Shown piece by piece: positions 31,060-40,300 of a stretch of DNA of 41,084 nucleotides. The notes beneath the pieces were generated by a model. That model was not told where the DNA came from, searched no databases, and worked only from the letters and a program-made list of their open reading frames with translations. Position 1 is the first letter of the stretch; each line of letters starts with the position of its first letter. The position numbers were made by a program, and so were the translations under genes. Source of the DNA: Pseudomonadota bacterium (GTDB taxonomy: Bacteria > Pseudomonadota > Alphaproteobacteria > Rhizobiales > Beijerinckiaceae); contig JAEXGT010000012.1 in assembly GCA_023450615.1 (NCBI GenBank), positions 1-41,084 on the forward strand, written 5' to 3'.

Positions 31060-32039
31060 ACCGCCGAACTCCACTGCACCGGCACGAAGCGGAAGCCGTT
31101 GCCGTCCTTGGCGATATGGCCGGTGGCCGGGAAGGGGGCATGGTAGAATGCGACCTGCGCTCTCTCGGAAGCCGCCATGTCGAGCATGCGCCGGCGGGTG
31201 GCGCGGGCCTGGTCCGCATCCATGTCGAAGACAGCCGACCAATCGGGATTGCGCACGAACAGGGCGGGATGGTTCGTGATGTCCGACATCACCATCAGCT
31301 TGCCGTTGCCCGAGGAGAGCATGTAGGCCGTGTGACCCGGCGTGTGGCCGGGAGCGGCGATGCTGGTGAGGCCGGGCACGATTTCCTTGTCCGCCTCATA
31401 GCGCTTCACGTTCTGAGCGATGGGGCCGAACACGCGGCGCGTGCCCTGGAAGGCTCCCTTCATGCCCTCGGGGGCCTGATTCATGCGGGCATCGTCCATC
31501 CAGAAGGCCCACTCGGCTTCGGGCACCATCACCTCGGCATTGGAAAACACCGCTGTGCCGTCCTTGAGGCGAAGGCCGTTGATATGGTCGCCGTGGAAAT
31601 GGCTGATGACGACCGTGTCGACCTTGGCAGGATCAAACCCTGCGGCGCGGAAGTTCTTCATCCAGCTGCCCGAAGTCGGCGCGCCGCTGTCGCCGTTGCC
31701 GGTATCGATCAGGGTGATCCTGCCGCCGTGGTTCAGCACCAGGGTGTTGAAGGTGATCGGGAAGGCATCGGTAGGAAGAAACGCGTCCTGAAGAGCGGAC
31801 TGCACGTCCTTGAGTTCGGCATTCTTGATGAAGCCTTCGACGGGGCGGCGGGCGAAGCCGTCGTTGATGGCAGTCACCTCGATGTCGCCGACCTTGTAGC
31901 GGTAGAAACCCGGAGCCTGCTGGGGAGCGGTGTCTGAGGAAGCGGTGTTGGTCGTATTCTGGGCCAAGGCGTTGAATCCTCCGAAGGGGGCGGCGGCAAG
32001 AGCAGTGCCTGCAAGAACGGTGCGGCGTGTGATGGTCAT
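31056..32039 (-). CDS. Tat-exported metallo-beta-lactamase-fold hydrolase
   Basis: 327 residues. The N-terminus TITRRTVLAGTALAAAPFGGFNALA is a twin-arginine signal, so the folded protein is probably exported with its metals. The binuclear zinc motif HFHGDH is at 147-152 (H147, H149, D151, H152), then APGHTPGHTAYML supplies a further His, and DITNHP gives the metal Asp region. The group includes lactonases and other hydrolases; N-acyl homoserine lactone or aryl ester substrates are possible but not shown. Its stop overlaps that of cutA. Confidence 0.88.
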   Translation of the reverse strand: MTITRRTVLAGTALAAAPFGGFNALAQNTTNTASSDTAPQQAPGFYRYKVGDIEVTAINDGFARRPVEGFIKNAELKDVQSALQDAFLPTDAFPITFNTLVLNHGGRITLIDTGNGDSGAPTSGSWMKNFRAAGFDPAKVDTVVISHFHGDHINGLRLKDGTAVFSNAEVMVPEAEWAFWMDDARMNQAPEGMKGAFQGTRRVFGPIAQNVKRYEADKEIVPGLTSIAAPGHTPGHTAYMLSSGNGKLMVMSDITNHPALFVRNPDWSAVFDMDADQARATRRRMLDMAASERAQVAFYHAPFPATGHIAKDGNGFRFVPVQWSSAV

Positions 32040-32114
32040 AGGGTGTTCTCTCCACATCGATGCGATGAGCCTAGAACGGCTCAGGTTCGCGGCAAGGGAA
32101 CGGCCCTTCACAAC

Positions 32115-32936
32115 TCAGCGAGGAGAAGGCGTTTCCTGTCCCTTGTGGGAGGTCAGGTGATGCAGAGCGATGCCGCTCGTTGTGGCGACGTTGAGGGAGT
32201 CGAAGCCGCCACTCATCGGGATCGACACGGTGCGTGTGCGGGCGAGCAGGTCGGGCGGCAGACCCGGGCCTTCAGCGCCCAGCAGAAGTGCAGTCCGGCG
32301 GGCAGGCTTTATCTGTGAGAGAATTTCCCTGCCTGCGGGGGATAGGGCGATGATCTCGAACGACGCGGCCCGAAGAGCTTGCACCATGGCTTCGGCGGAC
32401 GCCCCACGGACAAAGGGAACGACGAGAGCTCCACCGACCGAGACGCGGATCGCTTTCCGATAAAGCGGGTCGCAGCTTTCCTGATCGAGCAGAACGCCGT
32501 GCGCGCCGAAGGCGGCTGCATTGCGGAAGATGCCGCCCACATTGTCGTGGTTGGCCAATCCCACCAATCCGACAACCAATGCCTCTTCGGGAAGGCTCGC
32601 CAGGAAATCTTCCACGGGAGGGGAAGGCGCGCGCCTCGCGACGGCCAGAATCCCCCGGTGGATGGGAAATCCCACGATGGCGTCCATGACTTGGCGATTG
32701 GCCGTATAGACGGGCACGTCCGGAGACAGGTTCTTGAGCGCATCGCTCAAGTGGTCGAGGCGGTTCTCGGCCAGAAGCAGCGACTCGATCTCGAAGCGCG
32801 GCTGCTTCAGCAGAACCCGCAGGACGACCTCTCCCTCGGCGATGAAACGGTTCTGACGCCCCACCAGATCCCGCTCCCGCACTTCGCGATAGGGCTCGAT
32901 CCGCGGATCGTGAGGATCGGTAACGGCTATAGGCAT
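32115..32936 (-). CDS. TrmH/SpoU-family RNA 2'-O-methyltransferase
   Basis: 273 residues. The SPOUT knot motifs are motif 1 ANHDNVGGIFRNAAAFG, motif 2 LLLGAEGPGLP and motif 3 SIPMSGGFDSLNVATTSGIAL. The N-terminal part (about 1-100: DPHDPRIEPYREVRERDLVGRQNRFIAEGE) is an RNA-binding extension of the TsnR/TrmH kind. It methylates a ribose in tRNA or rRNA; the site is not readable. A second SPOUT enzyme, RlmB, lies about 3 kb to the right. Confidence 0.88.
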   Translation of the reverse strand: MPIAVTDPHDPRIEPYREVRERDLVGRQNRFIAEGEVVLRVLLKQPRFEIESLLLAENRLDHLSDALKNLSPDVPVYTANRQVMDAIVGFPIHRGILAVARRAPSPPVEDFLASLPEEALVVGLVGLANHDNVGGIFRNAAAFGAHGVLLDQESCDPLYRKAIRVSVGGALVVPFVRGASAEAMVQALRAASFEIIALSPAGREILSQIKPARRTALLLGAEGPGLPPDLLARTRTVSIPMSGGFDSLNVATTSGIALHHLTSHKGQETPSPR

Positions 32937-33067
32937 CGGCTTCCTTCAAATGTCCGCATGACTTGCCCTCTTCCTATGGCAGCGCTGTCGGCGGAACAAC
33001 GACTTTCGCTCCCGGTTAGCCTTCCAGCATGGCAGGGCCGCCGATGCGGCCCGACTAAAGGAGATCA

Positions 33068-33247
33068 ATGATGGAATGGGATATCGCGGACGGTTTGGTG
33101 TGGGGTCTGGTGATCATCGGCGGGCCGCTGCTGATCGGCATTTTCATGGCCGTCTTCGCCAATCGCCGCAACAGGCTGAACCGGGTCGAGCGCGAAATCT
33201 CGGAGCAGGGCGCGCACAAGAACTGGGGCAAGGAAGAGATCCACTGA
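33068..33247 (+). CDS. 59-residue membrane protein, unknown
   Basis: An ATG-ATG start follows AAAGGAG by five bases, a very strong site. The 59 residues begin acidic (MMEWDIADGL), cross the membrane once (VWGLVIIGGPLLIGIFMAVFA) and end in a charged helix (RRNRLNRVEREISEQGAHKNWGKEEIH). The topology is N-out, C-in by the positive-inside rule. I know of no named family. The good ribosome site, hydrophobic pattern and clean stop support a real gene. Confidence 0.65.
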   Translation: MMEWDIADGLVWGLVIIGGPLLIGIFMAVFANRRNRLNRVEREISEQGAHKNWGKEEIH

Positions 33248-33297
33248 AGGTTCAGGGATCGATCCATGACTTAATGGCTGTGCGGGGTGGAAAGAAA

Positions 33298-33372
33298 TGG
33301 TGCCGGTGGAGAGGATCGAACTCCCGACCTTCGGTTTACAAAACCGCTGCACTACCGCTGTGCTACACCGGC
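33298..33372 (-). tRNA. tRNA-Thr (anticodon TGT)
   Basis: On the reverse strand acceptor GCCGGTG pairs with CACCGGC, with discriminator A and encoded CCA (33298-33300). The anticodon arm is CGGTTTTGTAAACCG with TGT. The D arm (GTAGCACAGCGGTAGTGC) and T loop (GTTCGATCC) are normal. It reads ACA and other Thr codons. Confidence 0.97.
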
Positions 33373-33513
33373 CCTCTTCGTGGGTGCTGAGGTAGCAGCA
33401 CCCCGGCCAGGACGCAAGTTCCCTTAAAACAGAAAAATTAAGTGCTCCAGCGCACCGAAACCATCCTTCCTTTATGGGATTGTCCCGGAAACGGTGGTTA
33501 AGGAAACGGTGTC

Positions 33514-33825
33514 ATGATCAGCCTAGGAGCTTCTAAAGTAAGGATGAATCCGATCCATAGGGATTGGATTCTGTTCATTGCCTCGTTCGGGATCGCAGCG
33601 GGCCTCGTCTTCGCGCCGATGCCGGCGGACGCGGCTTATGTTCCGCAGAATTCTTCGTCGAAGGTTGCCGCAAAGGTGGAGACCGCAATGGCTGCGAAGG
33701 ATGTCGAGGAGACAGGCTCCATTGGAGCGCAGGACACCGACACCTCCACATGCAGCAAGTCCCGCAAGCGTCTCTTCGTCGAGGGCGAAGGCTGGATCGT
33801 CCGCAAGCTCACGACCTGCTACTGA
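33514..33825 (+). CDS. Small exported protein, unknown
   Basis: 103 residues. A signal peptide or anchor (WILFIASFGIAAGLVFAPMPADA, about 18-40, cut after ADA) is followed by an Ala/Ser/Lys-rich stretch and a C-terminal piece with two Cys (TSTCSKSRKRLF and KLTTCY) that could form a disulfide: SRKRLFVEGEGWIVRKLTTC. It is periplasmic by prediction. The start at 33514 has AAGGAAAC about ten bases upstream; a later ATG at 33544 is also possible. A strong terminator follows. No family is recognised. Confidence 0.7.
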   Translation: MISLGASKVRMNPIHRDWILFIASFGIAAGLVFAPMPADAAYVPQNSSSKVAAKVETAMAAKDVEETGSIGAQDTDTSTCSKSRKRLFVEGEGWIVRKLTTCY

Positions 33826-33851
33826 GCCGCACACGGCTGAGAGTGGAAATG

Positions 33852-33886
33852 AAAAGCCCCGCCTGAGGCGGGGCTTTCCTTTTTTA
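33852..33886 (+). terminator. Intrinsic terminator, probably bidirectional
   Basis: AAAGCCCCGCC and GGCGGGGCTTT pair around a short TGA-type loop, then CCTTTTTT. The A-rich left flank lets it serve the convergent transporter transcript too. Confidence 0.9.
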
Positions 33887-33902
33887 GCGTTCGAGCCGCC
33901 GC

Positions 33903-35612
33903 TTAGCGGGAGCCCTCATAGGTCATGATGTCGCGATCCTTCGTCTCCGGCACCAGCAGGAGGCCGACCACGAAGGTCACGAGAGCGATCACGATCGGGT
34001 ACCACAGGCCGTAGTAGATATCGCCGGTGGCCGCCACCATCGCGAAGGCGGCGGGAGGCAGAAGGCCGCCGAACCAGCCGTTGGCGATGTGGTAGGGCAG
34101 CGACATCGCGGTGTAGCGGATGCGGGTCGGGAAGAACTCGACCAGAGCCGCCGCGATCGGGCCGTACACCATCGTGACGTAGATCACGAAGATGGTCAGG
34201 ATGCCGATGGCCTTGAGGGCCTGCGCGTTACCGAGAACCGAGAAGAAGCCGTTGACCTTCAGGATGCTCGGGTCGCCGGGCTTCGGATAGCCGATCTCGG
34301 TCGCAGCCGCCGTGAAGGCGGTGATGTTGGCCGGGATGGCAGCCGCAATCGGAACGTCCTTGCCGTTGAAGGTCACCTTCGCAGGCGTACCGGCGGCAGC
34401 CGGAACCAGCTCATACTTCACGGCGGAGCGGGCGAGGGACACACGGGCCACATCGCACGGAGCGGTGAAGGTACGGATGCCGACCGGGTCGAACACCGAG
34501 CCGCAGCTGGCGGGATCGGCCACGACCTGAACCTTCGCCGTTTCGAGAGCCTGGTTCAAGTTCGGGCTGACGACGCTCGTGAGGCCATGGAAGAGCGGGA
34601 AGTAGGTGATCGCTGCGAGCAAGCAGCCGCCCAGGATGACCGGCTTGCGGCCGATCTTGTCCGACAGGGCGCCGAACAGGATGAAGCCGCCGGTGCCGAT
34701 GATCAGCGACCAAGCGATCAGCACGTTCGAGGTGAGCAGGTCGACCTTGAGGATGCTCTGGAGGAAGAACAGGGCGTAGAACTGGCCCGTGTACCACACC
34801 ACGGCCTGACCGATGGCGAGACCGATGAGGGCGATAAGCACCATCTTCGCATTGCGCCACTGGCCGAAAGCCTCCTTGAGCGGAGCTTTCGACTGCGTGC
34901 CTTCTTCCTTCATCTTCTTGAAGGCCGGGGATTCCTGCATCTGCATGCGGATCCAGACCGAGATGCCGAGAAGGAACACGGAGAGCAGGAACGGAATGCG
35001 CCAGCCGGCGATCGGCCAGCCTTCGCCCGTCTGGAAGCCCTGTTCACCCATCCAGGTGCGGAGCACGAGGATGACGGCTAGCGACAGCAGCAGGCCGACG
35101 GTCGCCGTCGTCTGAATGAAGCTGGTGTAGAAGCCGCGGCGCCCGACGGGGGCGTGCTCGGCCACGTACACGGCTGCGCCGCCGTACTCGCCGCCCAGAG
35201 CCAGGCCCTGGAGCATGCGCAGCACGATGAGGATGACCGGAGCGATCCAGCCGATCTGGTTGTAGCTGGGCAGCAGGCCGACCAGGAAGGTCGAGAAGCC
35301 CATGATCAGGATGGTGATGAGGAAGGTGTACTTGCGGCCGACGAGATCGCCGATTCGGCCGAAGAACAGAGCGCCGAACGGGCGCACCAGGAAGCCCGCC
35401 GCGAAGGCGAGAAGCGCGAAGACGTTACGGGTCGTCACGTCGAAGGCGGAGAAGAACTGCGCGCCGATGATCGTGGCGAGAGATCCGTAGAGATAGAAAT
35501 CGTACCATTCGAAGACGGTACCGAGCGAGGAGGCGAGAATCACCTTCCGCTCTTCGCGCGTCATCGGCCGCGGTGCGGCGGCCGAACGCGCTGTAGTGGC
35601 TGCTGTTGCCAT
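33903..35612 (-). CDS. MHS-family MFS transporter with large periplasmic insert
   Basis: 569 residues, about twelve membrane segments, of the metabolite:H+ symporter family (ProP, ShiA, KgtP relatives). KVILASSLGTVFEWYDFYLYG starts helix one with the diagnostic Glu/Asp residues, and RIGDLVGRKYTF and SDKIGRKPVILGG are the two loop motifs. A stretch of about 110 residues between later helices (about 360-470, with Cys in PASCGSVFD and APCDVARV) is unusual for the fold and probably a periplasmic domain with a disulfide. The MATAATT start has AAGGGAAC just upstream. The substrate is likely an organic acid or betaine; unproven. Confidence 0.85.
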   Translation of the reverse strand: MATAATTARSAAAPRPMTREERKVILASSLGTVFEWYDFYLYGSLATIIGAQFFSAFDVTTRNVFALLAFAAGFLVRPFGALFFGRIGDLVGRKYTFLITILIMGFSTFLVGLLPSYNQIGWIAPVILIVLRMLQGLALGGEYGGAAVYVAEHAPVGRRGFYTSFIQTTATVGLLLSLAVILVLRTWMGEQGFQTGEGWPIAGWRIPFLLSVFLLGISVWIRMQMQESPAFKKMKEEGTQSKAPLKEAFGQWRNAKMVLIALIGLAIGQAVVWYTGQFYALFFLQSILKVDLLTSNVLIAWSLIIGTGGFILFGALSDKIGRKPVILGGCLLAAITYFPLFHGLTSVVSPNLNQALETAKVQVVADPASCGSVFDPVGIRTFTAPCDVARVSLARSAVKYELVPAAAGTPAKVTFNGKDVPIAAAIPANITAFTAAATEIGYPKPGDPSILKVNGFFSVLGNAQALKAIGILTIFVIYVTMVYGPIAAALVEFFPTRIRYTAMSLPYHIANGWFGGLLPPAAFAMVAATGDIYYGLWYPIVIALVTFVVGLLLVPETKDRDIMTYEGSR

Positions 35613-35844
35613 AGCGTTCCCTTCCATTTTGATAGCCCGGTGATCCGGGTCTTCAGGCATCAGACGGTTCATCGCCGCCTGAGCCGAGGCATCGTGGCCA
35701 CGGGGGCCAAGAATCCCATGGAAGTTGAGGCTAGCGCCGCCTTTACGCGCCACAATTGCCAATTCGTATTTGCGACTTCCGTCTAAGATACCGTAATCAG
35801 AGGCAAAAAACGTTGTCAGGCAAGCTCTTGTGGAGAGCAGTTGC

Positions 35845-36669
35845 TTAAGGGGTTGCGGTCTTCGCGGCGGCTTTAGTCACAGCGAAAAGCGAGATGGCGG
35901 CGGCATTGGAGACATTAAGGCTCTTGATCGCGCCGGGCATGTCGAGCCTGCCGATGGCGTCGCAGCATTCGCGGGTTCTCTGACGCAAGCCCTTGCCTTC
36001 CGATCCCAGCACCAGAACCAGGGGCAGCTTCAACTCCAGCTCGTCGATATTGGCGTCCCCCTCCGAATCAAGCCCGATGCGCTGGAAGCCGCGCTCGCCG
36101 AGCGCCGTCAGCGTGTCGCCCAGATTCTTCACGATCATGAAGGGCACGTGCTCCAGGCCGCCGGACGCGGATTTGGCCAGCACGCCGGTCGCCGCGGGGC
36201 TGTGCCGCGCGGTGGTGATGATGGCCTCCACATCGAAAGCCGCCGCCGTGCGCACGATGGCGCCCACATTGTGCGGATCCGTGATCTGGTCGAGGGCCAG
36301 CACGAGGCGCTTGCCGCTCAAGGTCGCCACCGACGGAGAGGGCAGGGGATCGGCCTCCGCGTAAAGGCCCTGATGGACCGCATCGGGCTCCAGGAGGCGG
36401 TTGATCTCGTCCGGGCGCACCATCTCGGGCTGGAGGGGCAGGGGAACGTTCTCCTCCTGCAGACGGCGCAGGGAGTTTTCCGTGGCGAGAAGGCGGCGAA
36501 TCGTGCGCTTGCCGTTGCGCAGCGCCTCCACCACCGGATGCCAGCCATAGAGGATCGTGGTGTCGATCTCATGCGGCGGACGCCACGCTTGAGAATCGCG
36601 GCGGCCCTGCTTCTTGCCCTGCGGACGCTGGAAACGGGGCTTGCGGGAATTGAAGGGACGCTCGCTCAT
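35845..36669 (-). CDS. rlmB: 23S rRNA (guanosine-2'-O)-methyltransferase
   Basis: 274 residues. RlmB 2'-O-methylates G2251 of 23S rRNA. The N-terminal part is basic and Arg/Gln-rich (about 1-35), then comes the substrate-binding domain TTILYGWHPVVEALRNGKRTIRRLLATENSL, and the SPOUT domain: motif 1 LDQITDPHNVGAIVRTAAAF, motif 2 LVLGSEGKGL, motif 3 IKSLNVSNAAAISLF. The call relies on the N-terminal domain and on the neighbouring tRNA-Tyr, tRNA-Gly and tuf, its usual place in alphaproteobacteria as I recall. The MSERPFNSRK start is used; an earlier in-frame start is weaker. Confidence 0.9.
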   Translation of the reverse strand: MSERPFNSRKPRFQRPQGKKQGRRDSQAWRPPHEIDTTILYGWHPVVEALRNGKRTIRRLLATENSLRRLQEENVPLPLQPEMVRPDEINRLLEPDAVHQGLYAEADPLPSPSVATLSGKRLVLALDQITDPHNVGAIVRTAAAFDVEAIITTARHSPAATGVLAKSASGGLEHVPFMIVKNLGDTLTALGERGFQRIGLDSEGDANIDELELKLPLVLVLGSEGKGLRQRTRECCDAIGRLDMPGAIKSLNVSNAAAISLFAVTKAAAKTATP

Positions 36670-36758
36670 GATGCTTTCGATCTCGTGTGGTGTGGCGCAT
36701 GGCCATAACACAGAGTGGAGGCATTCACGATCCATCTCACAAACATCGCTCTTTGCTG

Positions 36759-36787
36759 TTGACACCGGCCATGCAGGTCACCATAAG
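36759..36787 (+). promoter_or_regulatory. Sigma-70 promoter of the tRNA-Tyr/tRNA-Gly unit
   Basis: TTGACA at 36759-36764, a 17-base spacer and CATAAG at 36782-36787. It lies 76 bases before tRNA-Tyr. The -35 is exact and the -10 matches at three of six positions. Confidence 0.55.
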
Positions 36788-36863
36788 AGCGCCACCGAGC
36801 GGCCGCATCACGGTGTGGCGCTTCGGGTGAAGACCTCGGCGCACTGCGTCAGGGTTGGACAAT

Positions 36864-36948
36864 GGGGGAATGTCCCGAGCGGCAAAGGGGGCGGACTGTA
36901 AATCCGCTGGCTATGCCTTCGTAGGTTCGAGTCCTACTTCCCCCACCA
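36864..36948 (+). tRNA. tRNA-Tyr (anticodon GTA)
   Basis: Acceptor GGGGGAA pairs with TTCCCCC, with discriminator A and encoded CCA. The anticodon stem reads GCGGACTGTAAATCCGC with GTA. A long variable arm marks class II, normal for bacterial tRNA-Tyr. tRNA-Gly follows 17 bases later. Confidence 0.97.
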
Positions 36949-36965
36949 TCCAACCAGCAGGGCAT

Positions 36966-37039
36966 GCGGGTGTAGCTCAATGGTAGAGCAGCAGCCTTCC
37001 AAGCTGAATACGAGGGTTCGATTCCCTTCACCCGCTCCA
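36966..37039 (+). tRNA. tRNA-Gly (anticodon TCC)
   Basis: Acceptor GCGGGTG pairs with CACCCGC, with discriminator T and encoded CCA. The anticodon arm CAGCCTTCCAAGCTG carries TCC. It sits in the tRNA pair that usually precedes tuf directly. Confidence 0.97.
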
Positions 37040-37399
37040 GCCTTCTCACCTTTCCCACAATTTGGTTTCGCCTGCTAAAGCTCCATCTTTCAAAGATGTG
37101 GCCTCGCTGCCCTGTATCATTCAATTTCAGGCTGCCGTTCTTCGCGGCGCTCCTCAGGGCGAGGACAGGGGGGCTGAAGGGCGCATATAAAGTTACATAT
37201 TATTCAGTATTAAGAAAACGAAAGAAAGAATTGCCCCGGGCTCTAATGTAACACTATTTAGCGTTGCCTTAAGGTAACATGAGAAGAATGGCGTATTTCC
37301 GGCTGTAATTGCATCTGGACGCAAAGGGTTTTTTTCTTAGGGTGTCCTTCAATTTCATAAATGGTCGCTGAGCGGCCGGATTGATGCTGGGGGGCAACC
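37040..37399. other. AT-rich leader of the autotransporter gene
   Basis: No gene is visible. The left third carries a weak REP-like remnant (around 37133-37172). From 37180 the base composition is markedly AT-rich compared with the surroundings. It holds GTTACAT (37192-37198), ATGTAAC (37246-37252) and GGTAACAT (37273-37280), a set of partly inverted repeats that could bind a regulator, and a T7 run near 37329. No clear -35/-10 pair was found. Confidence 0.5.
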
Positions 37400-40300
37400 A
37401 TGACGACATTTCCGATGCGACGCCGCACGTCTGGAGGTAAGGGCCGTTTTGTCCGGTCCGAGGTTCGCAAAGTCTCCCGTCTGACTGGAAGCGTTTTGAT
37501 CTCCCTCTGCCTGGGCGCTACGGGTGTGGTGGCAGAGGAGGCGTCTGCCCTCCTGAAGGAGAGGTTCGGGTTCGTCGGCTCCCTTCCTGCCCTTGCGAGC
37601 AGCACATCACCTCTCACCCTGCCGGCATCGGCTTTCGAGACCGATGAATATCGCCGCTCCTGGTATCTCGGCCATATCAATGCTTCCGAGGCCTTTGCCA
37701 TGGGCTATACGGGCAAGGGCGTCACCGTTGCGGTTGTCGATTCCGGCATCGATTTCAATCACCCGGAATTCGCGGGCCGTATCTCGCCTCTGTCGTATTC
37801 CTATGCCATCGGAAGGGACCCTCTGGACCTGAGCGATACGGAGGCTGACGGCCGCATCGCCAGTCACGGCACGCACGTATCGGGCATCATCGGCGCTGCC
37901 CGCGACGGGCGAGGAAATATGGGTGTCGCTCCAGAGGCGACGCTCATGGTGCTGAGAACCAACTATCGCTACGGTCCAAGAGGCGAGTACCCTCCCAATC
38001 TCGGCTTGATCCATGCTGCCAAAAATGGCGCGAAGGTGATCAACGGAAGCTATGGGCCGATTGCGATTCCTCCAAAGAACATCGAGGATGCGGCGGGAAA
38101 CAGGGTCCCCAATCCGCATTGGGTCGAGTGGCCAGATCAGATCGTCGCGCTTAGCGGTCTTGAGGACGAGTACAACGCAGTGTTGACCGCCGCCAAGCAC
38201 GACGTCGTCATGGTTTTCGCAGCGGGTAACGAGTACCAGGATCAGCCCATCGGCGCGTCCCATCCTTCCGGGATCGCGCTGTTCCCATACATCCGTCCGG
38301 AGAACCACAGGAAGGGCATCTACAGCTTTCTCTACGAGGCATCGGACATTACGAATCCGAAGACCTATCGCCTCGCCGACATGAGCGATCCTGATCTGGA
38401 TGAGATCGACCTGTCGGATCTTTATGGCACTCTCATCGCCGTCGTCGCTACGAACAGCCAGGGCAAGATCTCGAGCTTCAGCAACCGGTGCGGCGTCGCG
38501 GCCCTTTGGTGTATCGCCGCTCCTGGCGGAGACCGTCCGCGTGACGGCGAGCCCGCAGCCGAGGCGCTGATTTTGTCCACCGTTCCATACAGCGACTATG
38601 ACTTGAAAGGCGGCACCTCCATGGCTGCCCCCGTCGTCTCGGGCGGTGCGGCTATTCTGCGGGAGGCGTTTCCCTACATGACGGCCCGGCAGATCATCGA
38701 AGTGATCCTCACCACGGCAACGCCGATGGGGTCGCCCGAGATCTATGGCCGCGGCATGTTCAACCTCGGACGGGCGGTAAGGGGCCCTTACGAATTCGGC
38801 GCTGAGGGTTTCGCCCAGGTGTTCGACGTGAACACCAAGGGCCATGACTCCGTCTGGTCGAACGACATTCGCGGAACGGGCGGCCTGATCAAGCGGGGCG
38901 AGGGAAATCTCGTGCTGACAGGCACGAATACCTATGCGGGCGGCACCGATGTGCTCGGCGGCATCCTGACGCTCAACGGTTCGGTGAGATCTCGGCTGGC
39001 GGTTCACGTCAACGCCACGCTTCGCGGCACGGGTCGGATCGGCGCACCCCTGACCGTTGCCGGCGTTATCGAGCCCGGTGGCGCGAATGAATCCTCCATC
39101 GGCACCATGACGGTGAACGGAGATGCAAGCCTGCTGAAGACGTCGCTTTTCCGTGCCGACGCGAATGGAAGCGGGAAGCACGACAAGCTCGACATTTCGG
39201 GCCGGGCGACAATCGCGGGAGGAGGGCTCGAGGTCTCCTTGATGAACGGCGCCGCCCCGGTGAACAAGCGCATGACGCTGCTAACCGCCGATGGCGGAAG
39301 CCTGGGACGGTTTGGGGCGTTCCGGACGAACAGCCAATCTGCCTATCTTGCGCCAGAACTCGAATATGGTGCGAACGACCTGTCGGTTATATTCCGCCGG
39401 AATGGAGTGTCCGTGGTAAGTGCGGCCCAAACCGCCAACCAGGTCTCGGTCGCTGTTGCGGCGGAACGGCTCGGCGTCGGCGATCCGGTGAACGATGCTC
39501 TGGTCCAGAACAGCCTTGCGTCGACCCCGGGCGCATTGAACAGCCTCTCTGGTGAAGCCCACGGTTCGGTGGTCGCGGCGACGTATGGCGATGCCGCGCT
39601 GGTCAGCAACGCTCTGCTCGGCCGCCTCCGCCAGCCTCTGGCTATTCCGGCAACGGGGAAGGTTCAGGCCGCTTATGCTGCCGACAGCCTGAGCCGGCAG
39701 GTTGACCTCATTCAATATCCGACGCTCGACTCCCGCGTCTTCGCCCTGTGGGGTGAAGGCTTCGGCTCTTGGGGCAAGATTCGTTCGGATGGCAATGCCG
39801 GATCCGTGAGCACCTCACGGGGCGGCTTCATCCTCGGCGCGGACGCGACGATTGACGGAGATTATCGGTTCGGCATCGCTGGCGGCTTCACGAGCACGGA
39901 TGTCGATGTCGATAGCCGTCTTTCCTCGGGCACCAACGAGAGCATCTTCGGCGCCCTCTACGGCTCCGCGAAATGGGGCGCGCTCAACCTGCGTCTCGGT
40001 GCCTCCTATGCCGCGAACGACATCCACATGAACCGCCAGATCGGCTTCATCGGATTCCAGGATCAGGTGACCTCATCTTATGACGGTTCGACCATCCAGG
40101 CCTTTGGTGAAATCGGATATCGCCTGGGCTTGGGGGCCATCCAGATCGAGCCGTTCCTCGGAGCCGCCGTCCTGAGAACGCATACGGATGCCTTCGTCGA
40201 GGAAGGCGGCATCGCCGCCCTGGCGGGAACTGCCCGTGATTACAATCTGTCTACGACAACCCTCGGCTTGCGCGCCGAGGCCATGCTGAGCCGGGATCTG

